Assembly: GCF_014534645.1 (NCBI RefSeq)
Contig: NZ_JACVQF010000199.1
Coordinates: 243,417 to 307,416 of the forward strand
Reading direction: 5' to 3'
DNA length: 64,000 nucleotides
Source of the DNA: Streptomyces griseicoloratus
GTDB taxonomy: Bacteria; Actinomycetota; Actinomycetes; Streptomycetales; Streptomycetaceae
Both the position numbers and the translations under genes were made by a program. Of the stretch, positions 35,497 through 43,716 are shown in pieces; positions within the stretch are counted from its first letter, which is position 1, and each line of letters opens with the position of its first letter. The notes beneath the pieces were generated by a model. It was not told the origin of the DNA. It was given only the letters and a program-made list of their open reading frames with translations, and did no database searches.

Positions 35497-35747
35497 CCCG
35501 CCCCTCCTCCCCGTCCGGGCCCCGCCGGGCCCCATGCGGTGACGCCGGGCCCGCCCCGAACACCAACTATCACAGAACGCGGGCCCCGTGCCCCCGCTTC
35601 GGACACAGCCCCCTGATCGAGTGCACGGGATCTCCACGGCGTCTGACGGCCGATCAACTTCGGTTGAATGAAGGCGAGTCCGCGATCATTCCGGGCCGGT
35701 ACAGTCGGGGACACCGTGCGGGCGCGACGACGACGGGGAGGGCACCG
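35497..35747. promoter_or_regulatory. Divergent promoter region between GTPase and ubiquitin-like operons
   Basis: This 251-base space separates the two large transcription units and must hold both promoters. A TCAAC-TTCG-GTTGA hairpin with a TTCG tetraloop lies at 35654-35667, and a TACAGT -10-like hexamer at 35700-35705 is suitably placed for the rightward operon. GGGGAGGG precedes the ATG at 35748. I see no palindromic operator long enough to name. Confidence 0.5.
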
Positions 35748-36629
35748 ATGGCTCTGACGGCGGGGCAGCTGCACCGCGACGGAGTACTGCGCGTCCTCGC
35801 CACGCTCTACGCCGACCCCGTCGGCGCCCAGCAGCTCCTCCACGGCCTGGGCGCGGACCTGGCGCGGCTGCCGAACTTCGGCGGCACCCAGGTGCCGCTC
35901 GGCAGCTGGTTCCAGGCGTGTCTGGCGATCGAGCACGGTGCCTTCGCGTTCACCCTGGAGGACCTTCTGGCCGCGGCGCACCGGGACTACCCCTCGAACG
36001 CCGTGCTGAGCGAACTGGTGGGCGCCGGCGGGGCGGTCCGGCCGGACGGCGCACCGCCGAAGGAGCTGACCGTTCTGTGTCTGCTCGCCGGCCCCAGGGG
36101 ACCGTCCCAGCTGCAGCTGCGCCGCGAGTTCCGCACCATCGAGGAGGCCGCGCGCAGGGGGCGCCGGCGCACCCTGAACGTCCGGCTGTCGGCCGCGACC
36201 CGCCGGGCCGACGTCGTACCGGCGATCAGCGAACACAAGCCGGACATCCTGCACTTCGCCGGGCACGGCTCGCCGAACGGCCTGCTCCTGCTGGAGGAGG
36301 ACGACGGCACGGTGGCTCCGGTGTCCGCCCGGGCCCTCGCCACCGTCCTCGACGCCGTCGGCGGCGTCACGGTCGCCGTGCTCAACGCCTGCCACCTGGG
36401 ACGCTACCTGGACGTGATCTCCCCGTACGCGCAGGAGGTCATCGGCGCCGCCGAGCCGCTGGCCGACGAGGACGCGCTGGCCTTCTGCCGGGGCTACTAC
36501 TCGGCGCTCGCCCTCGGCGAACCCCTGGACCGCGCCTTCGCCCAGGCCCGGGCGGGCCTCGCGCTGGGCCCGCGCGGCGTCCCTGACCTGCGCCGGATGC
36601 CGCGCCCGGCGGAGGGCGGCGGCGCATGA
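35748..36629 (+). CDS. EAD-CHAT caspase-like protease
   Basis: A 293-residue protein that joins an N-terminal effector-associated-type death-like helical domain (residues about 8-90: LATLYADPVGAQQLLHGLG ... LEDLLAAAHRDYPSNAVL) to a CHAT domain. The caspase-like His is H173 in HFAGHG and the nucleophile is C215 in LNAC. CHAT proteases cut other proteins on activation, as in Craspase or metacaspase-like systems. First gene of the rightward operon. The similar N-terminal domain on the E2 protein three genes downstream suggests they find each other through homotypic contact. Confidence 0.8.
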   Translation: MALTAGQLHRDGVLRVLATLYADPVGAQQLLHGLGADLARLPNFGGTQVPLGSWFQACLAIEHGAFAFTLEDLLAAAHRDYPSNAVLSELVGAGGAVRPDGAPPKELTVLCLLAGPRGPSQLQLRREFRTIEEAARRGRRRTLNVRLSAATRRADVVPAISEHKPDILHFAGHGSPNGLLLLEEDDGTVAPVSARALATVLDAVGGVTVAVLNACHLGRYLDVISPYAQEVIGAAEPLADEDALAFCRGYYSALALGEPLDRAFAQARAGLALGPRGVPDLRRMPRPAEGGGA

Positions 36630-37399
36630 CGGAGCAGCGGCGCCGCCCGGTGCGGGTGCAGGTCCCGCCGGGGGTGGACGTGGCGGAGCGGCGCCGCCGC
36701 AGCCAGGAACGCGAGCGCGCGGAGGCGGAGGCCCGCGAGGGCGCCGGTGAGGGCCCGAGCCAGGTGGCGTACGACTTCCTGCTCGGCCAGGCCGGCGGGC
36801 GCCGCGACGCGGCCGGCCTCGCCGCACCGGTGGACGGCGAGGACGTGGAGGAGCGGCCGCCGCAGGAGGAGGAGGTCACCGTCGTCACCTCGCAGTTGCT
36901 GCGCAAGCTCGGCCGGGCCGGGACCACCTGTCCGGTCTGCCATCACTCCTTCCGGCTGGGCGAGCAGATCTCCATCCACCGCGCGGACACGGGTCCCGGC
37001 GTCGTCCTCAAGCACCACAGCAGGCGGCTGGACTGCCTCAACCCCGGGACCGGCGAGGCCGCGTCGGCCGTGGCCGAGCAGTTCCACCGCGGGCTGGACG
37101 AGGCCAATCCGCCGCCGCCCGAGCTGAGCACCGTACGGCTGCGCCGGGGCCACCCGCTGCTGCGGCTGCACCCGGGCCCCGGGGACGGCGCGCCCACGCG
37201 GCACCGGTGCTGGGTGTGCGGCCACACCTTCCGGCCCGACGAGGTGGTCATCCACTGCACCTGCTCGCCCCACGCACCCGCCTGCGCCTGCGCCGTCCAC
37301 CGCGACCCGGACCACGGCCTCGTCTGCTACGACGACTGGAAGGCACAGCACCCGGCGGTCCCCTGTCTGATGCTGAACGCCCAGCGGGACGCGCAGTGA
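36626..37399 (+). CDS. Two-zinc-finger protein, RING-like (candidate E3)
   Basis: A 257-residue protein. Residues 1-85 are charged and helical or disordered. A first zinc module has C102/C105, H130/H131 and C137. A second, C195-x2-C198-x12-C211-x-C213 with C220, C222, H225 and C234, has enough ligands for a cross-braced RING-type finger. Its position, overlapping the CHAT gene and directly followed by E1 and E2 genes, makes a ubiquitin-ligase-like adaptor the natural guess. That is inference; the spacing is not a textbook RING. Confidence 0.65.
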   Translation: MTEQRRRPVRVQVPPGVDVAERRRRSQERERAEAEAREGAGEGPSQVAYDFLLGQAGGRRDAAGLAAPVDGEDVEERPPQEEEVTVVTSQLLRKLGRAGTTCPVCHHSFRLGEQISIHRADTGPGVVLKHHSRRLDCLNPGTGEAASAVAEQFHRGLDEANPPPPELSTVRLRRGHPLLRLHPGPGDGAPTRHRCWVCGHTFRPDEVVIHCTCSPHAPACACAVHRDPDHGLVCYDDWKAQHPAVPCLMLNAQRDAQ

Positions 37400-38511
37400 C
37401 CGGCGCGGGCGCGGCCGCGGAGGGCCGTTACGCCCGGCACGGGCTGGTGCCCGGCTGGGACCAGCGCCGGCTCGCCGGGTCGACGGTCGTGCTCGCGGGC
37501 GCCGGGGCGCTGGGCAACACGGTGGCCCAGACGCTGGCCCTGGCCGGTGTCGGACGGCTCGTGGTGTGCGACCCCGACGTGGTCGCCGTCAGCAACCTCA
37601 GCCGCTGCCCGCTGTTCCGCGCCGCCGACGTCGGCCGGCCCAAGGCCCGTGTGGTCGCCGAGGCGCTGTCCGTCCTCGCCCCGGACACCGCCGTGGACGC
37701 GCGCGAGGCGCCGCACGTCTCCGGGGCGGGCCTGGCGGAGCTGCGGGAGGCCGACCTGGTGGTCGGCGCGCTGGACAGCCGGGCTGCCCGGATCGCGCTG
37801 GCCGGCCGGTGCACGCTCGCCGGGAGGGGCATGCTCGACGGCGGCACGCACGCGTGGGGCGGCGAGATGTGCTGGTACCCGCCCGGCGGCCGCTGCTGGG
37901 CCTGCGGACTGGGCCCCGAGGAGCGGGCGGTGCGGGACGACCCGTGGTCGTGCGCCGCGCCCGGCCCGCTCGCCCCGGCCGGCGCCTCGGCGCCGGTGTC
38001 CGCGCTCGTCGGCTCCTGGCTGGCCGGCACCGCCGTGCGCCTGCTGCTCGGCCTGCCCGTGCCAGCGGGCCCGCTGCGCATCGACGTCGCCACCGGGGCC
38101 GTCCCGCTGTCCGGTCCCGGGCCGCGTGACCGGCCGGACCCCGGCTGCCCCCTGCACGAACGCCTGCCCGGCCCCGGGGGCGTGACGGTGCTGCCGCTGG
38201 ACCACAGGGCCACGGTGGCGGAACTGCTCGGCCACGTGGGCGCCGACGAGGAGCCGCTCACCTGGGCAGGGTTCGGCAGGCCGGTGCGGCGGCGGGCGCC
38301 CGTGCCCGCCGTCACCACCCGGCTGCGCTCCGCCCCGGCCGCGGCCCGGCTGGACTCCCTGGGCGTGGCGCCGCGCGAGGTACTGCCCGTCGCCCGCCGG
38401 GACGGAAGCGGGCTGCGGTACGTGGAGCTGGCCGGGGCGCGGCGCACGACGGGCGGCGAAGGGCGCCGGCCGGCCGGGCAGAGGCGCGCGACGACGGAGG
38501 GTGTCCGGTGA
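37396..38511 (+). CDS. E1-like ubiquitin-activating enzyme (ThiF/MoeB family)
   Basis: A 371-residue adenylating enzyme, started by a GTG overlapping the previous stop (GTGA). The nucleotide loop GAGALG lies at 35-40, the acidic end of strand two at D59, SNLSR at 66-70, K83, and ALDSRA at 125-130. The zinc pair C167/C170 and the conserved Cys C186 in WSCAAPGPLAP align with the MoeB pattern CxxC ... SCAxxGVLGP, so C186 is a candidate thioester Cys. About 110 extra C-terminal residues (after ~260) may bind the E2 or the ubiquitin-like domain. Confidence 0.85.
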   Translation: MTGAGAAAEGRYARHGLVPGWDQRRLAGSTVVLAGAGALGNTVAQTLALAGVGRLVVCDPDVVAVSNLSRCPLFRAADVGRPKARVVAEALSVLAPDTAVDAREAPHVSGAGLAELREADLVVGALDSRAARIALAGRCTLAGRGMLDGGTHAWGGEMCWYPPGGRCWACGLGPEERAVRDDPWSCAAPGPLAPAGASAPVSALVGSWLAGTAVRLLLGLPVPAGPLRIDVATGAVPLSGPGPRDRPDPGCPLHERLPGPGGVTVLPLDHRATVAELLGHVGADEEPLTWAGFGRPVRRRAPVPAVTTRLRSAPAAARLDSLGVAPREVLPVARRDGSGLRYVELAGARRTTGGEGRRPAGQRRATTEGVR

Positions 38512-39971
38512 GGGACGAGCTGTACAACGAGCTGGAGCGGGTCATCAACCCCCACGAGGGCGAGATCATCCTGCGGTCGATGGGCTTTCCGGAGGGCCGG
38601 CTGCCGTCCGCGGACCTGGCCTCCCGGTTCTACTGGTCCGAGGCACGGCGCCTGATCGACGCGGGCGTCCTGGTGGACGGCGAGGCCCTGCTCGCCCGCG
38701 CGGTCCACAACGAGTACCCCGGCAACCCGGTGTTCCGGTCCGCGGTCCGGTCGCTGGAGCCGGTCACGGAGCCCCCGCAGCCGCCCCGCGCGGAGCCCGC
38801 CCCGGCCCCGGCAGCCGGCGCCGCGGGGCCCGCCGCGGCGGCGGAGCCGGACGCCTACCCGACGCTCGTCTTCGTGTGCAGCACCCACCACGCGGCCTTC
38901 ATCGAGGAGGTGCGCCGCCTCGACCCGCGCGCGGAGCTGTTCTTCGTCAGCCAGGGCGAGGGCGCGCAGGTCGGGCAGATCGCCCTGTCGCTGACGTACG
39001 AACTGGCGCAGGACCGGATCGAGGAGCTGCGGCGCCGGCTGACCGCGGCGGGCGCCCCGCAGGACCTGGAGATCCACCAGGAGGTGTACGACCACCGGCC
39101 CTATCTGCTGGAGGAGCTGCGGGTCAACGGACCGGACCAGCAGCCCTACGACCTGGCCGGCGTGCCGTCCATCACCCCCGTCCGGGACATCGCCGCCGCC
39201 GTACTGGCCCACTACGAGGGGCGGATGGGCCGGCGTCCCCGGACGGTCGTCGACCACCAGCAGGCGGACGGCAGCTTCCTGCGCCTGGACCCGGCCCAGT
39301 CCCTGTACGAGGCGGGGGTCCGCGACGGCGACACCCTCAACGTCTATCCGGAGGCGACCGCCGGTCACGCACAGCTGCGGATGCAGGCCATCATCCGGGT
39401 CCGCGAGGAGATGCACCGGTACGCCGGCCAGCACCCGGACTTCGAGATCGTGGACACGGACGACCCGGAGTTCCCCACCGACTACGAGATCCGCTTCCTC
39501 GGCCCGGGACTGCGCCTGCCCGAGCACGAGACGCCGGGCGCCGCGCCGCGCCCGGAGCGGCAGGACCGGCACAACGCACTGATCCTGCTCGGCCCCGACT
39601 TCCCGCTGACCGCCCCGGCCGTCTTCTGGCTGAGCCCGATCTTCCACCCGAACATCAAAGGGCCCGATCCACAGCTCCCCGAGGCGGAGGGCGCCGTGTG
39701 CCTCGGCGTGCTGGCCCACTCCTGGCGGCCCGCCCTGGACTTCGGCCAACTGTGTCAAATGCTTGTGGACATGGCCGGGTATCGTAACTACGAGATCACG
39801 GACAGTTTCAACCCGGTCGCGGCAGCTTGGGCGCTCACGGAGGAGGGGACGGCCATGATCCAGGCCATCGGGGGCAAGCCGCCGGTGGCGGCCCCGCCTC
39901 CGGACGCGGGCGCGCTGCGCGTCGGCGCCCTGCGGATACGGCGCACGGACGGGGTCGCCGATGGCACTTGA
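38508..39971 (+). CDS. EAD-Ubl-E2 fusion, ubiquitin-conjugating enzyme
   Basis: A 487-residue multi-domain protein. Residues 1-80 are an effector-associated-type helical domain (ERVINPHEGEIILRSMGF ... ARAVHNEYPGNPVF). A Pro/Ala linker follows, then an unidentified alpha/beta domain (118-240). Residues 244-285 are a ubiquitin/YukD-like beta-grasp (SFLRLDPAQSLYEAGVRDGDTLNVYPE). From 290 it is a complete E2 fold: HPN at 380-382 and the catalytic Cys C398 in GAVCLG, with W406 after it as in classical UBC enzymes. No Gly-Gly tail ends the beta-grasp, so it is probably a docking or regulatory domain rather than the conjugated modifier. Confidence 0.85.
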   Translation: MRDELYNELERVINPHEGEIILRSMGFPEGRLPSADLASRFYWSEARRLIDAGVLVDGEALLARAVHNEYPGNPVFRSAVRSLEPVTEPPQPPRAEPAPAPAAGAAGPAAAAEPDAYPTLVFVCSTHHAAFIEEVRRLDPRAELFFVSQGEGAQVGQIALSLTYELAQDRIEELRRRLTAAGAPQDLEIHQEVYDHRPYLLEELRVNGPDQQPYDLAGVPSITPVRDIAAAVLAHYEGRMGRRPRTVVDHQQADGSFLRLDPAQSLYEAGVRDGDTLNVYPEATAGHAQLRMQAIIRVREEMHRYAGQHPDFEIVDTDDPEFPTDYEIRFLGPGLRLPEHETPGAAPRPERQDRHNALILLGPDFPLTAPAVFWLSPIFHPNIKGPDPQLPEAEGAVCLGVLAHSWRPALDFGQLCQMLVDMAGYRNYEITDSFNPVAAAWALTEEGTAMIQAIGGKPPVAAPPPDAGALRVGALRIRRTDGVADGT

Positions 39972-40998
39972 CATCGAGCTGTTCCAGGGCGAGTCACGGC
40001 AACTGGTCCGCACCGAGCCGCTGATCCCCCTGCTGCGCCCGGTCTTCGCCGAGGAGACGGCCCGTCACCAGGGACGCCCCCGCTTCGTGCTGATGCTGCG
40101 CAACGATCCCGGTCCCGACATCTACGAGGGAGACCCGCACCTCACCAACCTGCGCGCCGACTTCGGGTACATCCATGTCGCGATCCATATGGAGGGACGC
40201 GTGGTCTACCAGAAGCCCTACTCGGTCAACAGCCTCGTCGGACCCGTACTGGCCCGGATGGCCAGGCAGATCGCCCCGGAGGAGCGGCACTGGGCGTTCC
40301 GGATCGCCGGACTGCCCACGCACGAGGACGGCGCCGAGCGTCTGCCGCCGGTGGTGGACGGCACGGACGACATCGACGTCTCCCGTTCCGCCCGGCTGTC
40401 CTTCGGCATCCGCCCGGCGGCCGAGCCCCAGATGCCGCTGCTGGACCTCGCCGCGTACGGAGTGCGGTCCGCGGACTCCGACGCGCCGGTGACGGTGCTG
40501 CTCGGCGCGGGCGTGCAGCGGCGGCTGATGGTGGAGCTGGACCTGTCCAGCGAGGTCGAGGAGGGCGGCTTCCTGGTGGGCCGGGCCTTCCGCCGGGCCG
40601 ACGCCCCGGAGCGGCACGCCGTGATCGTGGACGAGGTGCTGCCCGCCGAGCACTCGGGTGCCTCGCTGATGCACTTCACGTTCACCGGCGACTCCTTCCG
40701 GGCGATGAGCCGGACGCTGGGCGAGCACCGTCCGGAGCGGCAGCTCGTCGGCTGGTACCACACGCACCTGTTCCCCACCGAGCGCACCATCGGCCTGTCC
40801 CGCACCGACATCGAGCTGCACCGGGACACCTTCCGGCGGCCCTGGCAGGTGGCCGCCCTGATCAACCTGACCGCGGACCGGCGGGTGCTGAGCTGCTACG
40901 CCGCCGCGGGCGAGTGGATGGCCCCCTGCCCGATCCGGAACCTCGATGACGACACTGACAGCCACCGTAGTGCGCACCCTTCACTGGGCCATCACTGA
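39961..40998 (+). CDS. JAMM/MPN-domain metalloprotease (deconjugase)
   Basis: A 345-residue protein overlapping the E2 gene by 11 bases. The C-terminal half is a JAB/MPN domain with all JAMM ligands: Glu201 in EEGGFLVG, H267-x-H269 in GWYHTHL, then S280 and D283 in GLSRTD. Such enzymes cut ubiquitin-like proteins from targets or process precursors. The N-terminal ~170 residues (LRADFGYIHVAIHMEGRVVYQKPYSVN) are an uncharacterised alpha/beta domain, possibly for substrate recognition. Confidence 0.85.
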   Translation: MALDIELFQGESRQLVRTEPLIPLLRPVFAEETARHQGRPRFVLMLRNDPGPDIYEGDPHLTNLRADFGYIHVAIHMEGRVVYQKPYSVNSLVGPVLARMARQIAPEERHWAFRIAGLPTHEDGAERLPPVVDGTDDIDVSRSARLSFGIRPAAEPQMPLLDLAAYGVRSADSDAPVTVLLGAGVQRRLMVELDLSSEVEEGGFLVGRAFRRADAPERHAVIVDEVLPAEHSGASLMHFTFTGDSFRAMSRTLGEHRPERQLVGWYHTHLFPTERTIGLSRTDIELHRDTFRRPWQVAALINLTADRRVLSCYAAAGEWMAPCPIRNLDDDTDSHRSAHPSLGHH

Positions 40999-41845
40999 AC
41001 CCGACGACTCCCTCCCGCCGCCCCCGAGCGTCCGGGACCGTGCGGCCGGACCCGCCACCGGCGACCCCGTCGTGCTGCTGGAGCGGCTGGCCCGCGTCAC
41101 CGCGGCGCGGCTGCGCCTGTCCGACCCGCCCCTCGGCGACGACGGGCCGGCCGGCCTCGAGGCGCTGCTGCTCGCCGCCGCCCTGGCCGTGCGGGACGAT
41201 GCCGCGGCCGCGGAGCAGGTCGTCGGCGGGGTGCGGGAGCCGCGCACGGTACGCGACCTGATGGCCCGTCATGGGCTGGTGGGGCGCGCGCTGCCGGCGC
41301 TCGCGCCGCAGGACGCGCTGCGGGCCGGGCTGCTGCGCGCCTCGCCGCTCACCGCGCTCCTCGACCATCCGCCGCCCGGCGGCGAGGGGCGCTGCGGCCA
41401 GCTCCTCGACCGTTTCCTGGACCATCCCGAGGGCCGGCGCACCGTGGTCGCGGCCCTCGCCGTGCCGCCCGCCACACCCGAGACCGCCCGTTACCGTGCG
41501 GCGCTGCTGCGCCGGTTCCGCTTCACCCCGGGGGAGAGAACAGTCGTGTACGAGGTGTACGAGACGGCGCTGCTGCACCACGCGCGGCGCTACCGCGAAC
41601 TCACCGACGCGGTACGCGACCTGGTGCGCGACGGACCGGCCCGGCTGCTGGCGGACGATCCGCCGGGCCGGTGGGCGCGCGCGACGCTCGACTGGTGGGA
41701 GCCGCTGGCGGTGATCGCCCGGCGTCATCCGCAGGAGCTGCGCCGGCGCCGGATGCTGCGCGGTCACGGCACGGGAGTGGCCCTGCACCGCCTCTACGGC
41801 GGCGTCCGCGACTGGGAGGGCCTGCGCGAGGTGCTGGACCGATGA
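40946..41845 (+). CDS. Helical protein of the ubiquitin-like/ATPase operon, unknown
   Basis: A 299-residue Arg/Leu/Ala-rich, mainly helical protein with no motif I recognise. Its ATG lies 53 bases inside the JAMM gene and its stop overlaps the ATPase start (ATGA), so it is co-translated with both. Repeated short helices (AEQVVGGVREPRTVRDLMARHGL; RYRAALLRRFRF) suggest an adaptor, perhaps linking the deconjugase or substrates to the unfoldase. Confidence 0.65.
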   Translation: MTTLTATVVRTLHWAITEPDDSLPPPPSVRDRAAGPATGDPVVLLERLARVTAARLRLSDPPLGDDGPAGLEALLLAAALAVRDDAAAAEQVVGGVREPRTVRDLMARHGLVGRALPALAPQDALRAGLLRASPLTALLDHPPPGGEGRCGQLLDRFLDHPEGRRTVVAALAVPPATPETARYRAALLRRFRFTPGERTVVYEVYETALLHHARRYRELTDAVRDLVRDGPARLLADDPPGRWARATLDWWEPLAVIARRHPQELRRRRMLRGHGTGVALHRLYGGVRDWEGLREVLDR

Positions 41846-43716
41846 CCCGACCACTGCGGCTGGCCACGACCGACCACGACGGCCGGATGGCGCTCATCGC
41901 GGCCGCGGGCGACCGCACGCTGCGGGAGGTGCTGGGCTCGTGCGAGGTGTGGCTCCTCGACCCGCTGGACGAGGAGCTGCTGGACCGCCCCTGGGGCGAC
42001 TTCGCGCCCGTGTGCGTGCTGCGCGGCGGACTCCCGCCGGGCACACCGCTGTTCGCACCGCCGGGCATCACCTCCCTCACCAAGCCGCCGCCCGCCGGCC
42101 CGCCTCCGCCCCCGCCCGGCGCTCCCCCGGCCCCGGCGGACGCGCCCGGGGACCATCCGGACCGGATCACCGACGCCGAGGCGGTCCGGCTCGCCTACTG
42201 GCCGCACATCGAGCACGTCGCCTCCCTGCTCCGCAGCCGGCTGCCGGTCCTCGTCATCAGCGAGAAGCTCGTCGTCACCCATCTGTGGGAGGAGATGGTC
42301 ACGCTGGCCGAGTGCCGCGGGATCCGGATCGACGACGACACCGACGACGACGCCGGCCCGCCCGCGGAGGACCCCGTCGCCGGGATGGCGTCGATGTCGG
42401 CGGCCTCGGTCAATCTGCGCCAGCGCCGGCTGGCCCGGCTGCGCGCCCAGCTGGAGGACCTGAAGGAGGGCGACGTCATCGTCCTCACCCATCTCGACCT
42501 GCTGGCCGGCAGCGCCGATCTCGGCCGGCACGCCGAGGCCCGGGAGCTGGTCGAGCTGCTGTACGCCTTCCCCGACCAGCTGGTCCTCGCCTTCGCCGAC
42601 CCCACCCTGCCGCTGCCGGACGTACTGGCCGAGCGGTTCAGCGCCCGGGTGTCCATCAGCGGCCTGCCGCCGAAGGTGCGCACGCCCGAGACGCGGGAGA
42701 CCCTGCTCGGGCGGGCCCTGGTGACCCGCGAGGAGGCGGACACCTTCGAGGGCTTCCAGGCACCGGAGTTCTACAAGCACGTGGCCGGCATGAACCCCGT
42801 ACGGCTGCGCCAGGCGATGCGCTACGCCCACGAGAAGCACCGCACCCAGCCGAAGCGGGCCACGCTGCAGGACCTGCGGGAGACGCTGCTCACCTTCAAG
42901 GCGCAGCAGTCGTCCAACTTCGAGGTGCCGAACGTGACGCTGGCCGACATCGGAGGCTACGAGGAGGTCAAGGACGAGATCCGGCAGACGCTCGCCATCA
43001 TCAGCGGAGCGCAGAGCCTGCCGGACGACATGGAGGAGGTCCGCTCCGAACTCGTCCCGCGCGGCATCATCTTCTACGGCCCGCCCGGCACCGGGAAGAC
43101 GCTGTTCGCGAAGGCCATCGCCAACGGCATGAACGCCACCATCCAGGTGGTCTCCGGCCCGGAGGTCACGGACATGTACGTCGGTGAGAGCGAGCGCAAG
43201 GTGCGGGAGATCTTCGCCTCGGCGCGGCGCAGCGCGCCCTCCGTCATCGTCTTCGACGAGATCGACGCGATCACGATGGAGCGCAGCAACCGGCCCGACG
43301 GCGGCAGCCGGGCGGGGAACAGCGTGGTCGCGCAGATCCTCACCGAGATGGACGGCTTCCGGCCCGAGGTCCCGATGCTGGTGATCGGCACGACCAACCG
43401 CATCGACATCATCGACAAGGCGCTGCTGCGGCCGAGCCGGTTCCGCTCCATCGCGATCTCGCTGCCCGACGTCGCGGCCCGCCGGGCGATCCTGCGCCAC
43501 CACGCCCGCCGCTACCACATCGCCCTGGACGACGAGGTGCTGGAGCTGATCGCCGAGGCCACCGCGGGCCGCAACGGCGACGAGCTGCGCGCCCTGATGC
43601 GGGACGCGTTCGTCGGCCGGCACATGCACCACGTGGAACCGGACGCGCGCCGCCTGGGCTGGCTGGTGGGCCGGCTCCAGCAGGGGCGCCTGGAAATGAT
43701 CTCGGAGCGTCGATGA
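41842..43716 (+). CDS. Cdc48/FtsH-type AAA+ unfoldase without protease
   Basis: A 624-residue AAA+ protein. Residues ~108-340 look like a degenerate first AAA module without a Walker A. Residues 360-600 are an active module: Walker A GPPGTGKT (413-420), pore loop MYVGES (445-450), Walker B VFDEID (470-475), sensor N519 and an Arg finger in LLRPSRF. There is no transmembrane segment and no M41 peptidase, so this is an unfoldase like Cdc48/p97 rather than a working FtsH. A Pro-rich linker (82-100) follows the N-terminal 80 residues. With E1/E2/JAMM upstream, it is placed to extract modified proteins. Confidence 0.88.
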   Translation: MTRPLRLATTDHDGRMALIAAAGDRTLREVLGSCEVWLLDPLDEELLDRPWGDFAPVCVLRGGLPPGTPLFAPPGITSLTKPPPAGPPPPPPGAPPAPADAPGDHPDRITDAEAVRLAYWPHIEHVASLLRSRLPVLVISEKLVVTHLWEEMVTLAECRGIRIDDDTDDDAGPPAEDPVAGMASMSAASVNLRQRRLARLRAQLEDLKEGDVIVLTHLDLLAGSADLGRHAEARELVELLYAFPDQLVLAFADPTLPLPDVLAERFSARVSISGLPPKVRTPETRETLLGRALVTREEADTFEGFQAPEFYKHVAGMNPVRLRQAMRYAHEKHRTQPKRATLQDLRETLLTFKAQQSSNFEVPNVTLADIGGYEEVKDEIRQTLAIISGAQSLPDDMEEVRSELVPRGIIFYGPPGTGKTLFAKAIANGMNATIQVVSGPEVTDMYVGESERKVREIFASARRSAPSVIVFDEIDAITMERSNRPDGGSRAGNSVVAQILTEMDGFRPEVPMLVIGTTNRIDIIDKALLRPSRFRSIAISLPDVAARRAILRHHARRYHIALDDEVLELIAEATAGRNGDELRALMRDAFVGRHMHHVEPDARRLGWLVGRLQQGRLEMISERR

